Part shown: positions 45,453 through 57,232 of the stretch, one piece after another
Layout: each line of letters opens with the position of its first letter
How positions within the stretch are numbered: position 1 is the stretch's first letter
From: Zerene cesonia
Taxonomy: Eukaryota > Arthropoda > Insecta > Lepidoptera > Pieridae
DNA: 64,000 nucleotides
Assembly: GCF_012273895.1 (NCBI RefSeq)
Contig: NC_052127.1
Location: 4,584,247 to 4,648,246, forward strand
Reading direction: 5' to 3'
Notes under the pieces: model-generated
What the model was told of the DNA's origin: nothing
Seen by the model: only the letters and a program-made list of their open reading frames with translations
The model's database searches: none
Translations under genes and position numbers: made by a program

Positions 45453-45620
45453 AAATTTTGAAAGAATAGAAAAAATTTGATCACGAGGCAGGATTCGAAC
45501 CTGCGTTTCTTGCCTAACCGTAGCAACGCCTAGCCTCTCGGCCACCCGTGATCAAATTTTTTCTATTCTTTCAAAATTTCTCATTTATAAAGCATTTCAA
45601 TGCTATAAAACTAAAAATTA
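45453..45620. repeat. Fold-back SINE-D: tRNA-like core between perfect 33-bp inverted repeats
   Basis: Left arm 45453-45485 and right arm 45547-45579 are perfect reverse complements (AAATTTTGAAAGAATAGAAA... / ...TTTCTATTCTTTCAAAATTT). Between them, on the minus strand, lies a tRNA-like head. The right arm continues into the family tail ATTTATAAAGCATTTCAATG + CTATAAAACT, which normally follows the tRNA 3' end. Both sides of the tRNA core therefore carry the tail, in opposite orientations. Confidence 0.8.
45480..45551 (-). tRNA. tRNA-like sequence (SINE head), probably not a functional tRNA
   Basis: A complete 72-nt cloverleaf can be drawn on the minus strand. The 7-bp acceptor stem is TCACGGG / CTCGTGA with one G-U. 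T8 and a 3-bp D stem GCC/GGC with GG in the loop follow. The anticodon stem is TTGCT/GGCAA, the variable loop 5 nt, and the T arm GCAGG-TTCGAAT-CCTGC. The anticodon loop ACGGTTA would give GGT (Thr), but position 33 is C instead of the near-universal T. The sequence is embedded in the repeat and recurs at 43519, so I read it as a tRNA-derived SINE head. Confidence 0.5.
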
Positions 45621-46139
45621 AAAATGATAGAAAGCATTTTTTTTTAAATATACTCGGGATAGTGGAGTATTTCATTCGACGTTTTAAACAAAACGCATCA
45701 ATAATTATTTTTACTATCACCGAAATACCAGATTGAATTAAATCACCCGGAATAAATTCACACTCAAAACTTGCTTTTACGATTATAATATAAAATAACA
45801 ATTTAAATTAAATACAGCCTTTGTCGCTCAAGAATATTTAAGCTACGATTAAATGTAAAATTTATTTATATAATATTATAATTATAATTGAAAGAAGTGA
45901 CGAAACTACATTTATATATATGTGCAATTGAAAATAATATGCCATAAGTAGGTCAGCTCAATTCAGTGCAATGACACTGATTTTCAGCGGATTAACTTTG
46001 ATTTATTGACGATCATGATTGAACATTACCATTTGATTGAATGTGTAAAATTTAAATAATTTATAAACCATTTTTAGGGAAGTCATGTATACATAAATTA
46101 TTTAAATAGATTTACATAGCTTATATATCTATACTAATA
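45621..46139. other. No feature seen
   Basis: AT-rich sequence. Confidence 0.45.
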
Positions 46140-46322
46140 CTAGCTGCGCCCCGCGGTTTCACCCGCGTAAGTCCGTATCCCGTAGGAATATCGGGATAAA
46201 AAATAGATGTTGGCCGATTCTCAGACCTACCCAATATGCTTACCAAATTTCAGAGGAATCGGTCAAGCCGTTTCGGAGGAGTATGGCAACGAAAACTGTG
46301 ACACGAGAATTTTATATATATA
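46140..46322 (-). mobile_element. Chimeric repeat: Helitron H1 3' end joined to another repeat
   Basis: On the minus strand the last 60 bases are a clean H1 3' end (TTTTTATCCCGATATTCCTA, CGGGTGAAACCGCGGGGCGC + AGCTAG/T). Upstream of these, in place of H1 sequence, is a different dispersed repeat (plus strand: GATGTTGGCCGATTCTCAGA, CAAGCCGTTTCGGAGGAGTA, GTGACACGAGAATTTTATAT). Confidence 0.65.
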
Positions 46323-46485
46323 GATTATATAGCTGAAAGGATTATTTGTTCGTTTGTTTGAACGCACTAATCTGAGAAACACTGGTCCTATTTGAAAAAT
46401 TATTTCAGTGTAAGATAACCCATTTATTGAGGAATGCTGTTGCCTATATATATGTACCACGGGCGAAGTCGGGATTTACCGCTAG
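46323..46485 (+). mobile_element. Helitron-like element (H2)
   Basis: GTTTGTTTGAACGCACTAAT, CTGAGAAACACTGGTCCTAT, TAACCCATTTATTGAGGAAT, and the end CCACGGGCGAAGTCGGGATT + TACCGCTAG/T. It directly follows the chimeric repeat. Confidence 0.7.
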
Positions 46486-46966
46486 TCTAGATATATGTAA
46501 TAGCTACTTAAACTTATATTACCTTTAAATAGGAAACGTTCGTTTTTCACCATAATCACTATGTAAGCAAAGACGGGGCGAACAGTAAGTTACATTAGTT
46601 TGTATCGAAATATTACTCCGAAACAATTAATCTTTTGCGAATGTGTTTGACGTTTGCTTCAATTAAGACATCAGAATTAACAGATATTTCATGAAAATCA
46701 ATTAGTAAATTTTGAAAGCTTTTCGAAATATGATAAACTAGCCAATTGCCATAGTTTCGCCCGTATTGAAGGTTGGCTTTCTGATTGTAGAAGATTTTGA
46801 GAGAGGTTTCTTGTTTCCTCTTACTGTAGATACCAAATATTAGCGACTATTTGCCACGGTATGAAGTAACTGTTATAACATGTATTTATATATGCATACA
46901 ACTGTCTCTGATATATATCTGATCCACACAATTTTTTTTTTCCATATACGTTTTGTCATTTTCCTA
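46486..46966. other. No feature seen
   Basis: AT-rich sequence. Confidence 0.45.
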
Positions 46967-47179
46967 TCGACCGCCCCCTTTGTACAGTGGTTAACGTGTG
47001 AGCTTAGAACCGAGGAGTCCTGGGTTCGATTCCCGGTGGGGACGCACAAAAAAAATATCTCGGTCTGGCAAGACACAGAATGCTGATCACCTACTCGTCC
47101 ATAAAGAAAATCGATCAGTTAAACAGATGTATATCATCTGCCCCAGACCCCACTATGGGACACGGGACTTCACTATGTT
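46967..47179 (+). mobile_element. SINE-B (tRNA-derived), full-length with target-site duplication
   Basis: The head TTTGTACAGTGGTTAACGTG (box A) and CTGGGTTCGATTCCCGGTGG (box B) form a tRNA-like unit. The body is TCTCGGTCTGGCAAGACACA and GAAAATCGATCAGTTAAACA, and the end CACTATGGGACACGGGACTT + CAC. It is flanked by the 9-bp direct repeat ATTTTCCTA (46958-46966 and 47180-47188). Confidence 0.85.
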
Positions 47180-47623
47180 ATTTTCCTACTGATATTATTG
47201 TATGGAGGGATGTATGAATGTTTGTTACTTTTCCACACGAGAAGAGCTTATCATATCTGTATGAAAATTTGGTATATTGGTAGATTACAGTATTAGCTCA
47301 TAGGCTACCCGGGTAGCATGCGAGTGCCGTCGCGGCTACAGCTAGTGTCATAATAATAATACTAACATTTTCATCTATTCGTAACGCAAATGTCACGTTC
47401 ACATTTTCACAATTAATATCTCAAAGTCACACACACACAACACGCTCTATTATTCCCTATAATACCCAAATTTTCCTTCGCCAATAAAGTCTTCAGAAGT
47501 CGGAGATTGTACCAGTTTGACTTCCTCGTTTACGTATCCAAACTTCACAGAACGCCCGGGTCTAAACTTGAGTATTGATTATTCTATATCAAAGTGAGAT
47601 ATTCGTAACATACTTAGTCTCCA

Positions 47624-47660
47624 CTAGCTTTCCGCCCGCGGCTTCGACCGCTATGTCAGG
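47624..47660 (-). mobile_element. Helitron (H4) end fragment
   Basis: CTAGCTTTCCGCCCGCGGCT + TCGACCGC: the inverted terminal hairpin and CTAG of H4; the body is degraded. Confidence 0.55.
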
Positions 47661-47699
47661 AAATTTTCATAAAAATGAGTCAATGTAGCAAAAAGTCTC

Positions 47700-47880
47700 T
47701 TTTTATATAATAGCGTGCAACTGAGGTGGTGGTTCGTCTGATGGTATGCGATCGTCACCGCCCACGAACATTTACAGAAGAAGAACGGCTGCTAATGCAT
47801 TAAAAGGAGTAAAGGTTAAACTGAGACGGGAAAAAAGGAAGGACTGGTAGGGGTGAGGAAAAGGATACGGGCTACCAGCC
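47700..47880 (+). mobile_element. SINE-M, diverged, 3'-truncated
   Basis: GCGTGCAACTGAGGTGGTGG, TTCGTCTGATGGTATGCGAT, CACCGCCCACGAACATTTAC, then AAGGATACGGGC; it stops before the CGAAACACA block. Confidence 0.75.
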
Positions 47881-48484
47881 TATGTCTCTACGAACTATAT
47901 CCTTTATAATAAGAATTTCATAAAACAGCACCGTTGCGATGGGAAAGATAGGCAAACAAACTTTCGCATATACGAGTAATATTAGTAATGAATCAATAAG
48001 AATACATCTTATTCGAGGTTCTTACGAAGGTTTGAGAAGGGATCAAGGATTGCCTTGATACGTATATTACGTATATTGTACCAATTTAAAGTAATACACA
48101 ATCCTGTTATAAATAAAAGGGAAAATTTTGCGAAGATCAATGAATGCTTGATACTTTTTCACGGGAAATGTATTTATTTAATCTGTCTAAAATGTATAAA
48201 TTTCAATCCGAATTGAAATGAAATTCCTTCTGTAAACATTAATAAAAAAATCCAACGTCAATGTAGAAAAATACATAAATTATTGCCGCGCAAATAACGT
48301 ATGAAAGTTATTATGAATGTATATACATGTAGGTAGCAATAATTTGCGTAAATTCAGTAATAAATAAATATTATTCTTTATGCATCGTGTTTGGTTAACA
48401 TTAAAACTTATATTTAAGGTCCTAAGTAACATATAGGTATACGATTAAGCTTTTACATTATAACGACAGTGTAATTATAATTTA
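47881..48484. other. No feature seen
   Basis: AT-rich sequence. Confidence 0.45.
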
Positions 48485-48742
48485 CTAGCTGCGTAGGAAT
48501 ATCGGTATAAAAAGTTGGCTATGTGTTATTCCATTTATCAAGCTATAATAAATATTATAAATGCGAAAGTTTGTAAGGATGTCTGTGTGTTTGTTTCTCT
48601 TTCACGCAAAAACTACTGAACAGATTGCAATGAAATTTGGTACGTAGACAGCTGGACAACTGGAATAATATATAGGCAACTTTTTATCCCGATATTCCTA
48701 CGGGATACGGACTAACGCGGATGAAACCGCGGGCGCAATTAG
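48485..48742 (+). mobile_element. Helitron (H1) copy with an inverted H1 end attached
   Basis: 48546-48742 is an H1 copy on the plus strand. It lacks the TCCTACT start and ends GCGGGCGCAATTAGT, so CTAG has become TTAG. Directly before it, 48485-48540 is the inverted 3' portion of another H1 (CTAGCTGCGTAGGAATATCG, AAAAGTTGGCTATGTGTTAT) without its hairpin. Confidence 0.75.
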
Positions 48743-49289
48743 TAAGAATATAAACAACAGCTGGTTAATACGAATCTCATACAGATAAACAGATTTATGG
48801 CGCAATAAGGTTCTTTCTTCTTAACGGGAACCTTAAAACGACTAAGTTATCCATTATAGAACTGTTTTATTTCTGTTACATTTGTCGTTGTGTAAGCAAA
48901 GTTCGATCATAAGGTTTTATTGACTCTTACGAGACAGGTTGAAAAGAGCAGCCAAGGGCGAGACGTGCGATATATTTATCTCCGAGAGAAAAATACAGAG
49001 TTCAATACTGTTTAGAAGATTAAGCCAAGGTTAATGGTGCTAAATTATTGTCAAAACAAATTGTTATAATATATGGTTTCATAGTGTTTGTGTCGACGCT
49101 TTGGCTTTATCGATTTTTATGTAAGTAGGTATATTTTGAGATGGTTGATAAGCTAATTTTCTACGTTTATCTAAGCATAGATAATATTATACTAGTAATG
49201 GCATACGCGTTGCTGTGGCTGAGTAATAATTAAAAATATTAAGATTATAATTATTGGGATAATTAATCGAAATTAAAACTATCCTGTCT

Positions 49290-49400
49290 TAAATTGGACC
49301 AAATTACACATAAAACGCCAAATTTCATCAAAATCGGTTGAGTTGGTGAAGAGTTCATAGGGAACATACATCATGACACTGGACTTTTATACATTCGGAT
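49290..49400 (+). repeat. Possible LINE-tail-type repeat
   Basis: ATTACACATAAAACGCCAAA, TTTCATCAAAATCGGTTGAG, ATCATGACACTGGACTTTTA: diverged dispersed repeat, family not assigned. Confidence 0.4.
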
Positions 49401-50395
49401 AAGAAATTTGTATGGGGCGTATTTTCGATTCGTAAAAAGCTATCTGCCCAATAAAATAATATAATAATGTTATGCTATGGTAAATTATGTCAATGTCGAG
49501 TAAAAACTGATAGACAAAAACTAATATACTGAAATAAAATCAATAAGAATTTATATACTCTTACGGAGGGGCCGTGGTTAGCAACTAGTGGAAAAAATAC
49601 ACACCTAACCTTCCAAGCTATGCCAGATTGAAAATATAAATTTAGACACTATATACTGATATTCAGCAAAGTTTCAGCCCCTGATAGGCGTGAAAATTGT
49701 ACTTAAGAATAGATATTATAATACCATATCCAGAATTCAAGCAATATTTGGCAACGCATCAACATTTATTTCGTATCGTAACAATAATATCATGTCTTGA
49801 AAATGTGATTTTTGGTGAGGAGCGTTACGTATCAAAAATTTTTTCGTCTCAATATTTTAAATATAATACAATTTTAACGTTAGAAGGTATAATTTATTTT
49901 ATTCATTTATAATATTATTTTATTTCGATGTAGGTTATAATATATTATGTTCTAATGTTGAGTTAAATATTTTTTTAAGTAATTTAAAAAGTTCATTTGA
50001 AAAAACTCTATTTCATTGAAATAAAAAATTTAAAATTAATCTAAAATAAACTAAACTCACAGAGATATATTTACAGTAACGTAATTATAAATCACCTAAA
50101 CATATTTTTCACTACGAATAGGCAATACGCATTTTTTTATATGAATTTTTTCGAGTTGGAGTTAAGACAAAAATATCCAAATATATAATTAATTAAACAA
50201 TTCATGAACAACAAAACTTTTGGAAACATTATACAATCTAAACGTTGACAATTGTTAGATAAACGAAACCTGTATTTTATTGACACAGACACCTGAAAAT
50301 CGAGTTTACCCGAAGGCAATATAAATAGTGTCACAATTCGTTCCATAAAAAGCACGTACATGCGTAAACTGAAACGACTTATCTATAAAACTTAC
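49401..50395. other. No feature seen
   Basis: AT-rich sequence; short open frames only. Confidence 0.45.
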
Positions 50396-50660
50396 CCTAA
50401 TTCTCCTGGATCCCTCTATATTCAGCTTTAAACTAGGCAAATTACGAAATTGTATTTGTTTATTTATTAACACGACAATCGCACGGTTATTTGAAAGATG
50501 TGCGGCTGCTACGCGGGGCGACAAACGTGTGAATGAAACTAGGGGTAGCTCGAGACTCGGAGGGCGGAGCTGCCCGGCTGTATTACCCGACCGATTTCAG
50601 AAGCACTATCCGTCATCACGTAGAGCGCGCATAGATGGGATATTGTACTTGGTCGATTTA
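50396..50660 (-). promoter_or_regulatory. GC-rich block with minus-strand splice donor: candidate promoter and 5' exon
   Basis: An isolated block much richer in G+C than its surroundings (CTCGGAGGGCGGAGCTGCCC, ACGTAGAGCGCGCATAGATG). On the minus strand it leads into a sequence ending AGAATTAGG/GTAAGTTTT at 50396, a strong donor. There is no convincing long open frame, so a non-coding first exon fits. The next minus-strand exon known is Cbp53E coding exon 1 (30838), about 19.6 kb away; long 5' introns are plausible in insect neuronal genes. The link to Cbp53E is inference, and the block could belong to another transcript. Confidence 0.4.
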
Positions 50661-53600
50661 TGGAAAACTCGGCCTGAATCTGAGAAGATAAGCTAACCAA
50701 TTTAAAGAGATCCCGCTCGGCATAATGCGACGTAGAGGGATGTGACTTTTTGAGTTGTTAGGTTGCAAGCGGATGTTTATTGTTTGGGCTGTCGCTGAAA
50801 ATTGTTCGAAAGTACGGCGCCCGGGTAATGTAATGTATTTAGACGTGTAATATGGATAATGGATATTTTTATATTTACACATGGGTATAGAGGTATGAGT
50901 TATGAATTTCATATCGTTACGCTTTTTCAGCGAAATGTAAGGAAGTATGGAATGTTGAATAATATATTATATCGATTTGTTCGGGTAGATTAGGTTGATT
51001 TATTACCTATACGAAAAAAATTGTCTACGGAAAATGTTATAATCTGTCTTATTTCTTCCTTTTTGAAACGATACGTGTTGTTACTTGATGTTTATTCTGT
51101 CACAGTGTTAAAATCATGTGCATTATTAGCATTATTCAATTATATACTTATATTAAAATGCAGATAAAAATGTATATGTGTATATTTCCACCCATTGCTG
51201 ACATTATTCTAAGAAAATCATGTACCCATCTGATTTAGTGCCAGATATTTGTTTTTATATATATATTAAGACCATTAAATATGTAAAAAATATTTAAGTG
51301 TATGTTATGCTAAGCAGTGCTTGAGCTCATAGACATTTATTATGTACCCAAGCTTCTTATTTTATCATGTTCATAAATTAAGTATTCAATAGATTTTTAC
51401 CAATTCAATTGATTTCCAATTGATTTATACTGTAATTTATATTATAGTAATAAATAATAAGTTGCGAATTCGTTGTACGAGCACGACATTTTAAATGACT
51501 ATAGATACGTCGCTGTATAATAAAATAAAAATAAAAAAAAACATGAAAAATAAAATAATAATAAAAAATTATAATATTTAATTTCTTTGGTTGGGTGAAT
51601 GGGCTAATACCAAGACCTGCTGGTTCAAATTGATATATTGTTCTTGTGTAGGGTAGTCCCTTTATCGACTAAAGAGCTTCGAGCAATAACTTCTTCAAAA
51701 TGCAGATAAAACTGCGGTGAACAACTGGATAATATAAAATACATAATTTTTGTCTGCGGAAAAAAAATTAAGACACTAAAAACATCTATTTTATGTTAAA
51801 ACATTTGAAATAATTCCGGATGTACAGAAGGCTTCTCATTAATCATGCAAGAGAACGATGAAATGAGCTGTCATTGTTGATTAAAAACTGCCACCTCTGC
51901 GGTTTTCATTACGCGATCTATACGAGCAAAAGGCGTGTTTAACCATGCCTTTAAATCATTGCATAAAGCAACAGAAAAATGTTCAAACTTCACGATATAT
52001 AGTCAAATGATTCTTCAAACAACAAAGCAGTTTAACAGTGTTACAGTACAGTAAAAGATTTTTAGTCAATCCCGCGTTCTTATTATATATTAAATACATA
52101 TAATATATGAAAGCTTTTATCTAGTTTTTGCTGTATAGATAGGTAATGTAATAATTGGCAATTTTTTAAATATAGTTTAATGCAATTTTCTAACTTAATC
52201 ATTTATTTATTGAACTGGACTAATTCGAAGTGTAATTTCTACAGAGAAGAGCAAGGAATGAACTATATTATATGTAAATACAACACTCCCGTCGGTTGTA
52301 TTTGTTATAGAATTAATGTTTAAACCTTTTTTGGGGCTTTGGGACCGATTAGGACCGAAACCAAATAAATACATACTGAATAATAGTGATTACATTGTTT
52401 AAGTTAAAAACAGAGATATTTTTAAAGTATAGAATTAAGAAAAAAATTTAATTATTCTCATTTGTAAAACAGCTAATTAGACAATTATGCAGATTTAATT
52501 TTCAGATTAAAACTATATTATATAATAATATACTATATTAATATAATATGTATTGTTATTTTAATAGGGAGACTTCGAAGAAGAGGATCTTAATTGTAAA
52601 TTACTGACATAATTTTGCAGGCAATATCAAGTCATATAGAGACCATTAGACGTTATAATAGAATGCCGAAGCTGTTTATGAAGCGTAATTAAGTTCTCCG
52701 GAGAGCATAATAATACAGATTATTATGTAATGGACATATTTCCTTATTATGTATGTCTGTAGAGACGTTCTTACCTAGATTAGCGAGGTATTTTCCCCCA
52801 TTTTTAGGGTACCTTCTTTTGTTTCGCTGTCACCAGTTGTAGTTAAGCTATATGAAGTGTATGGGGTATTTTCAATGATAAACAATATAAAATGTACCAA
52901 TTAAACTATACTGATTAATAATAGTAATAGCTTTAAACACAAACATCTGGGCATATGGCAGTCATCATTGCTATAATAGCTAACCAAAGGAAAAATGGAG
53001 AAGTGCGTACGGTCAAATATTATCTGCTAGACATATTCCATACGCTAAAATCAACTTGTAATATAAAGTGTATCATTAAATCTTTTAATGTGGTGTGATA
53101 TTTTCATAGAATTTCATTGTAGACGTCCATTACTTTATGGAGAACATTAACAAATGTTAATTACAAGTGTCTTTTCTGGGATAATGAGACATTCCGTAAT
53201 TCAGTGCAGTCTGGAAACACCAAGAATCTCGAATACCTTTTGCGCTTTATAGAGCATGTTAGAGCAAGATAGCCGATATCGAATAACGTGCGAGCGACAG
53301 AGATGACGACTGAATCATTTGCGAAATTTCACCGGGTCCAAAGTCCATTTTCTGTCTAATTTGTTCTTAGCTTAGGATTGTTTGTTTTAAATAACATCGC
53401 TGTATATAAATTTAATGCTACCGTAGTAAATTAAATTATTATGAATTTCTACTATATATTTTTACACGATGTGTTTGCTATAAACTTCTCGTTATAAATT
53501 ACAAAATAACGTTTATAAATGTTTAATATCGGTACAGAAAAGTGTTACCTACTATGTCAAAGTTTTGAAAACGTTATAACAGTTTATTACCTTACCACTT

Positions 53601-54160
53601 GCGAAATCCGGTACTTCGTAATATCCGTTTCACGTTTTTCCGTCCTGTGCCAAAGATTTTTCTCATAGCCCACCTATTCGCTTCTGTAGGAACACAATTA
53701 ATTTGTATAATAGATATGCACCAGAAATCTATAATTTCGTCCACAGCATAGATGTATCAATACTATATGTCTACAGGGAGCCGATTGCAAGTTGACGAAA
53801 CTGATGACTTATAAATACAATTAATTATTACATAACCACACATAGTTATTCCAATTATTTATTGAAATAATTTGTATTTGAATAACCAGAAATATAGTAT
53901 TATGATAAATAATTTTCGACTCATTTCATTGTGAACAGCATTTAAGGGACTTATTGCATTTAAAAGCGAAATATTCTAAGGTGTTTATTGATCTTATTAT
54001 AACTTCACTCCATAATCCTCGGGACATAAAAGTAAATCAAAGACCTCCCTTTACATCCCGGTATGTAAATAACTTATAACATGATAAGAAAGAGGAAGGA
54101 TTTAGGAATTAAAGTATGCGTAAATTGTTTGAAACTTAAATAATATCATTAATAAAGTGA
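50661..54160. other. No feature seen (3.5 kb)
   Basis: The longest repeat-free stretch of the window: AT-rich, no exon, RNA gene or known repeat recognised. Confidence 0.45.
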
Positions 54161-54245
54161 AGTCCCGTGTCTCTTAGTGGGGTATGGGGCAGATGATGTA
54201 CATCCGTTTCACTGATCGATTTTCTTTAGGGACAAGATTATATAT
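54161..54245 (-). mobile_element. SINE-B 3' fragment
   Basis: GTGAAGTCCCGTGTCTCTTA, GTGGGGTATGGGGCAGATGA and TTTCACTGATCGATTTTCTT are the inverted tail of SINE-B; the tRNA head is missing. Confidence 0.7.
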
Positions 54246-55225
54246 AATTAATAAATCTCCTTCAAAATTCCTTTAAAAAGTCTTGCTTTTCTAAATGAGA
54301 AACACAAGAACTAACAGGACTATTTCGTTTGTTTATTACTATTTTAACCCTTATAAATCGAGAAAAGCTTAAAAATTCATATTCCGAATATGCTATAGTA
54401 TTGCAGGAGTTAGGCCAGTAATCATTCATCATACTTCACTTCACACATTTCTCCGTAAGATAACATTAAACACGCAAGCGTTACAAATCAATGAAAATAT
54501 AAAATTAAAGTGCTAAATCTATAAATACAACGAACGGCTGTGTTTACAGTTGGTATAATTGCATTTACGATACGCCATACCCTGCTTTGATCGAATGACT
54601 TTGATGTTGATTGCTTGATCGATAAATTGATCAGTGCGATGTTTTTTAATAATTTTATCGCATAATCTGGTTGGATATTAATAGAGAGTGATTGTTGTAA
54701 TGGAATGTTTAGCGGAAGTGATTATAGTTTTAATGTTACGCGATATAAAATAAATAAATTCTTGAAATAAATTCGATCGTCATTCGTCACGCTAGCGGTG
54801 GGGCAATCGTTAATAAAATATACAATTCGTTATGAAAGAGACACGTCATTGTGACACTATGTGATGACAACTGCTTTGTTTCGCGGCAACAAGGTGCAGA
54901 GGTCATAGTCACAGAGTATATTAAAAAAATAAAAAATAACAGCATTTTTCAAGTAATAGTAACGCTGGTTAGTAGTTGCACAAAGTAGCATATTATACTG
55001 CAAACATGTGTACTTTATGATAATATATAGATTTTACAACCTTATCATTCTATGTAACGCATCTAAAGATGTTTTAAAAGACGTTTTAATAGTATTCCCA
55101 CTTAAATTAAATAGCATAAGAAAATTTTACAGAAATACAGCCGGCCCATAAAGGGCTCTAAGCGTCTGAAATAAATAATGCAGCGTTTTCTTAATAGGGC
55201 TTCTCCTTTATAAAATAAAATCATC
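54246..55225. other. No feature seen
   Basis: AT-rich sequence. Confidence 0.45.
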
Positions 55226-55376
55226 ATTACAGCCCATATATGTTCCCACTGCTGGGACACAGGCCTCCTATGAGGGTTCAGGCCATAATCCACCACGCTA
55301 GCCAAGTGCGGGTTGGCAGATGTCACATGTCGTCGAACTTTTGATTCTCGAACATGCCGGTTTCCTCACGATGTAT
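55226..55376 (-). mobile_element. SINE-C 3' portion
   Basis: TTACAGCCCATATATGTTCC, GGGACACAGGCCTCCTATGA, CACGCTAGCCAAGTGCGGGT, GACATGCCGG-type end at TTTCCTCACGATGT; the tRNA head is missing (5'-truncated). Confidence 0.75.
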
Positions 55377-56880
55377 GATAAAATAAAATACGATGCATAA
55401 AATGAAAAATAACATTATTTGGAACAGTCATAACCTATATAATTAAAAATAAAATAAACAATATAATCCAATAAATTTTTATGTTCAAGAGATATTTATC
55501 TTTTATCAGACCTCATTACTTGAAATGAAGATAAATAAATATCAGAGCTATAATTTTCAATTCAGTTTAGTTTATTTATTAGTCTCTAATCCGACATACA
55601 GCATTATTTTCCTAACGTTATCCGATAAAAATCCGAACGAAAAGTAAACTCATAAAGATCTTATGTGAACTTATTTGCTAAGTATAAAGTTGTGAGGAGA
55701 AATTATAAATTAAAACAAGTTTTCCAAAGCATTGCAAAACTTAAACTAAAACTACATAAATGAAATGTTTAAATATGAATTTACGATGCTAAAAACAATA
55801 TTTTACAATTCATACATACTTTATTAGTATCAATGCTATATAATTTCCATTTAACAGATATTTAGACGCCTGCGACAGAAAACGTTATCCGTTTTTCGAG
55901 CGTTTATATTTATATGTGTATATGTTATACGTCTATGCAGCACTATGCAGACTATGCAGGTCTATTTCTTTAGCACGCTCTACAGCCCAAACCGCTTAAC
56001 AGATTTTGGTATAAATGGTCTCGTTATGATCATCAGAAATGTAACATAGACATAGACTTAATAATTTACCAAAATGGCTACCGCAAATTACAAATAAAGG
56101 TGTGATATATTTTCTTATCCGAGCAATATGGATATCTAAAAAAACATCCTAAAATAACAGTCAATTATTATAAAACAAAAACTTAGCAGTCGGATTTTTT
56201 GCTTTTATATTAATAATTTTTGACTTTTTCGTCATGATCGTGGATGGAAATGTCATCTCCGCTAGCGTATTAACCACTAGAAGAGAGGAAATAAACTTAT
56301 TTTATACTTAAACCTCAGAACAAATAGTCCCATTACGCCCCACCTTCAAAAATGTGGAGAAAACTTGAACTCCAAATCCCGATATAGTGCAAATTTAATA
56401 GCACATTAAACGAGCGGCGTTTTATGGTAATTGGCTTAGCTCGTGGGAATCGTTAGCGTGGTTATTAATTTACAAGATTATACCGAATAACGAGGTTAGT
56501 TTTAATATTGGATTTCCCGCGGAAAGCCTGCTTTGCTTTATAATTTCGCACTGGTTCTACGTTGATTCCTTTTGTATATCTGCTTAAAAAGATACAGATT
56601 TTAAATACTCCATAGAGTCTAATACATTGAACATAAAGCGCAGTGAAATATAGATTCATAGAATAGATATAAGAGGATAGAAAACGTACTGATTTGTATT
56701 ATATGCACTTTTCTCTCAACATTTACTTGTGACTCTCTCAATGAATGCACTACAATGCGCGATCACTCGCTTATTACAAGATGGTGTCTATGCATTGCAA
56801 GCAATGTATAATTTCAATGTGTTTGTAGTTGTATCGTTTTTGGCAACATGAAAGTCGACCTATGTGCGTTTTCAAATATA
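55377..56880. other. No gene seen
   Basis: AT-rich. A diverged repeat fragment (ACAGCCCAAACCGCTTAACA, GATTTTGGTATAAATGGTCT) lies near 55982-56030; otherwise nothing. Confidence 0.45.
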
Positions 56881-57232
56881 CAGCGCGGGTATGCGACCGG
56901 GTATGAGCTGACTTGGGTGATAGGATACTTTTTATACCGATTAAATGCTCTCTTGACCCTCTCCTTGGTATCCAGTGGTTATCACGTGAGCGTAGAACCG
57001 AGGGGTCCTGGATTCGATTCCCGGTGGGGACGCACAATAAAAAAAACGTCTCGGTCTGGCAGGACACAGAGGGCTGAACACCTACTTGCATAAAAAAATC
57101 GATCAGTAAAACAGATGTATTTCAACTGCCCCATACCCCAGTAGGGGACACGGGACTTCACATTATTTTAAATGCTCCCTTGGGATAAAACAGGAATCTT
57201 CATATTCGGGCGGAGCCGGGACGAACGTCAAG
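56881..57232 (+). mobile_element. Helitron-like (H3) interrupted by SINE-B
   Basis: The left part (GTATGAGCTGACTTGGGTGA, TAGGATACTTTTTATACCGA + TTAAATGCTC) and right part (TTAAATGCTCCCTTGGGATA, AAACAGGAATCTTCATATTC, GGGCGGAGCCGGGACGAACG) are contiguous H3 sequence once the SINE is removed. The terminal CTAG is degraded (TCAAG). Confidence 0.8.
56951..57167 (+). mobile_element. SINE-B inserted in the Helitron, with 10-bp target-site duplication
   Basis: The direct repeat TTAAATGCTC is at 56941-56950 and 57168-57177. The head has TATCCAGTGGTTATCACGTG (box A) and GGATTCGATTCCCGGTGGGG (box B); the end is AGTAGGGGACACGGGACTTC + AC. Confidence 0.9.

Noticed and set aside
45480..45551. Functional tRNA-Thr gene
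   Set aside because: The cloverleaf is good but position 33 is C, the sequence sits inside a fold-back repeat, and the same head recurs degraded at 43519.
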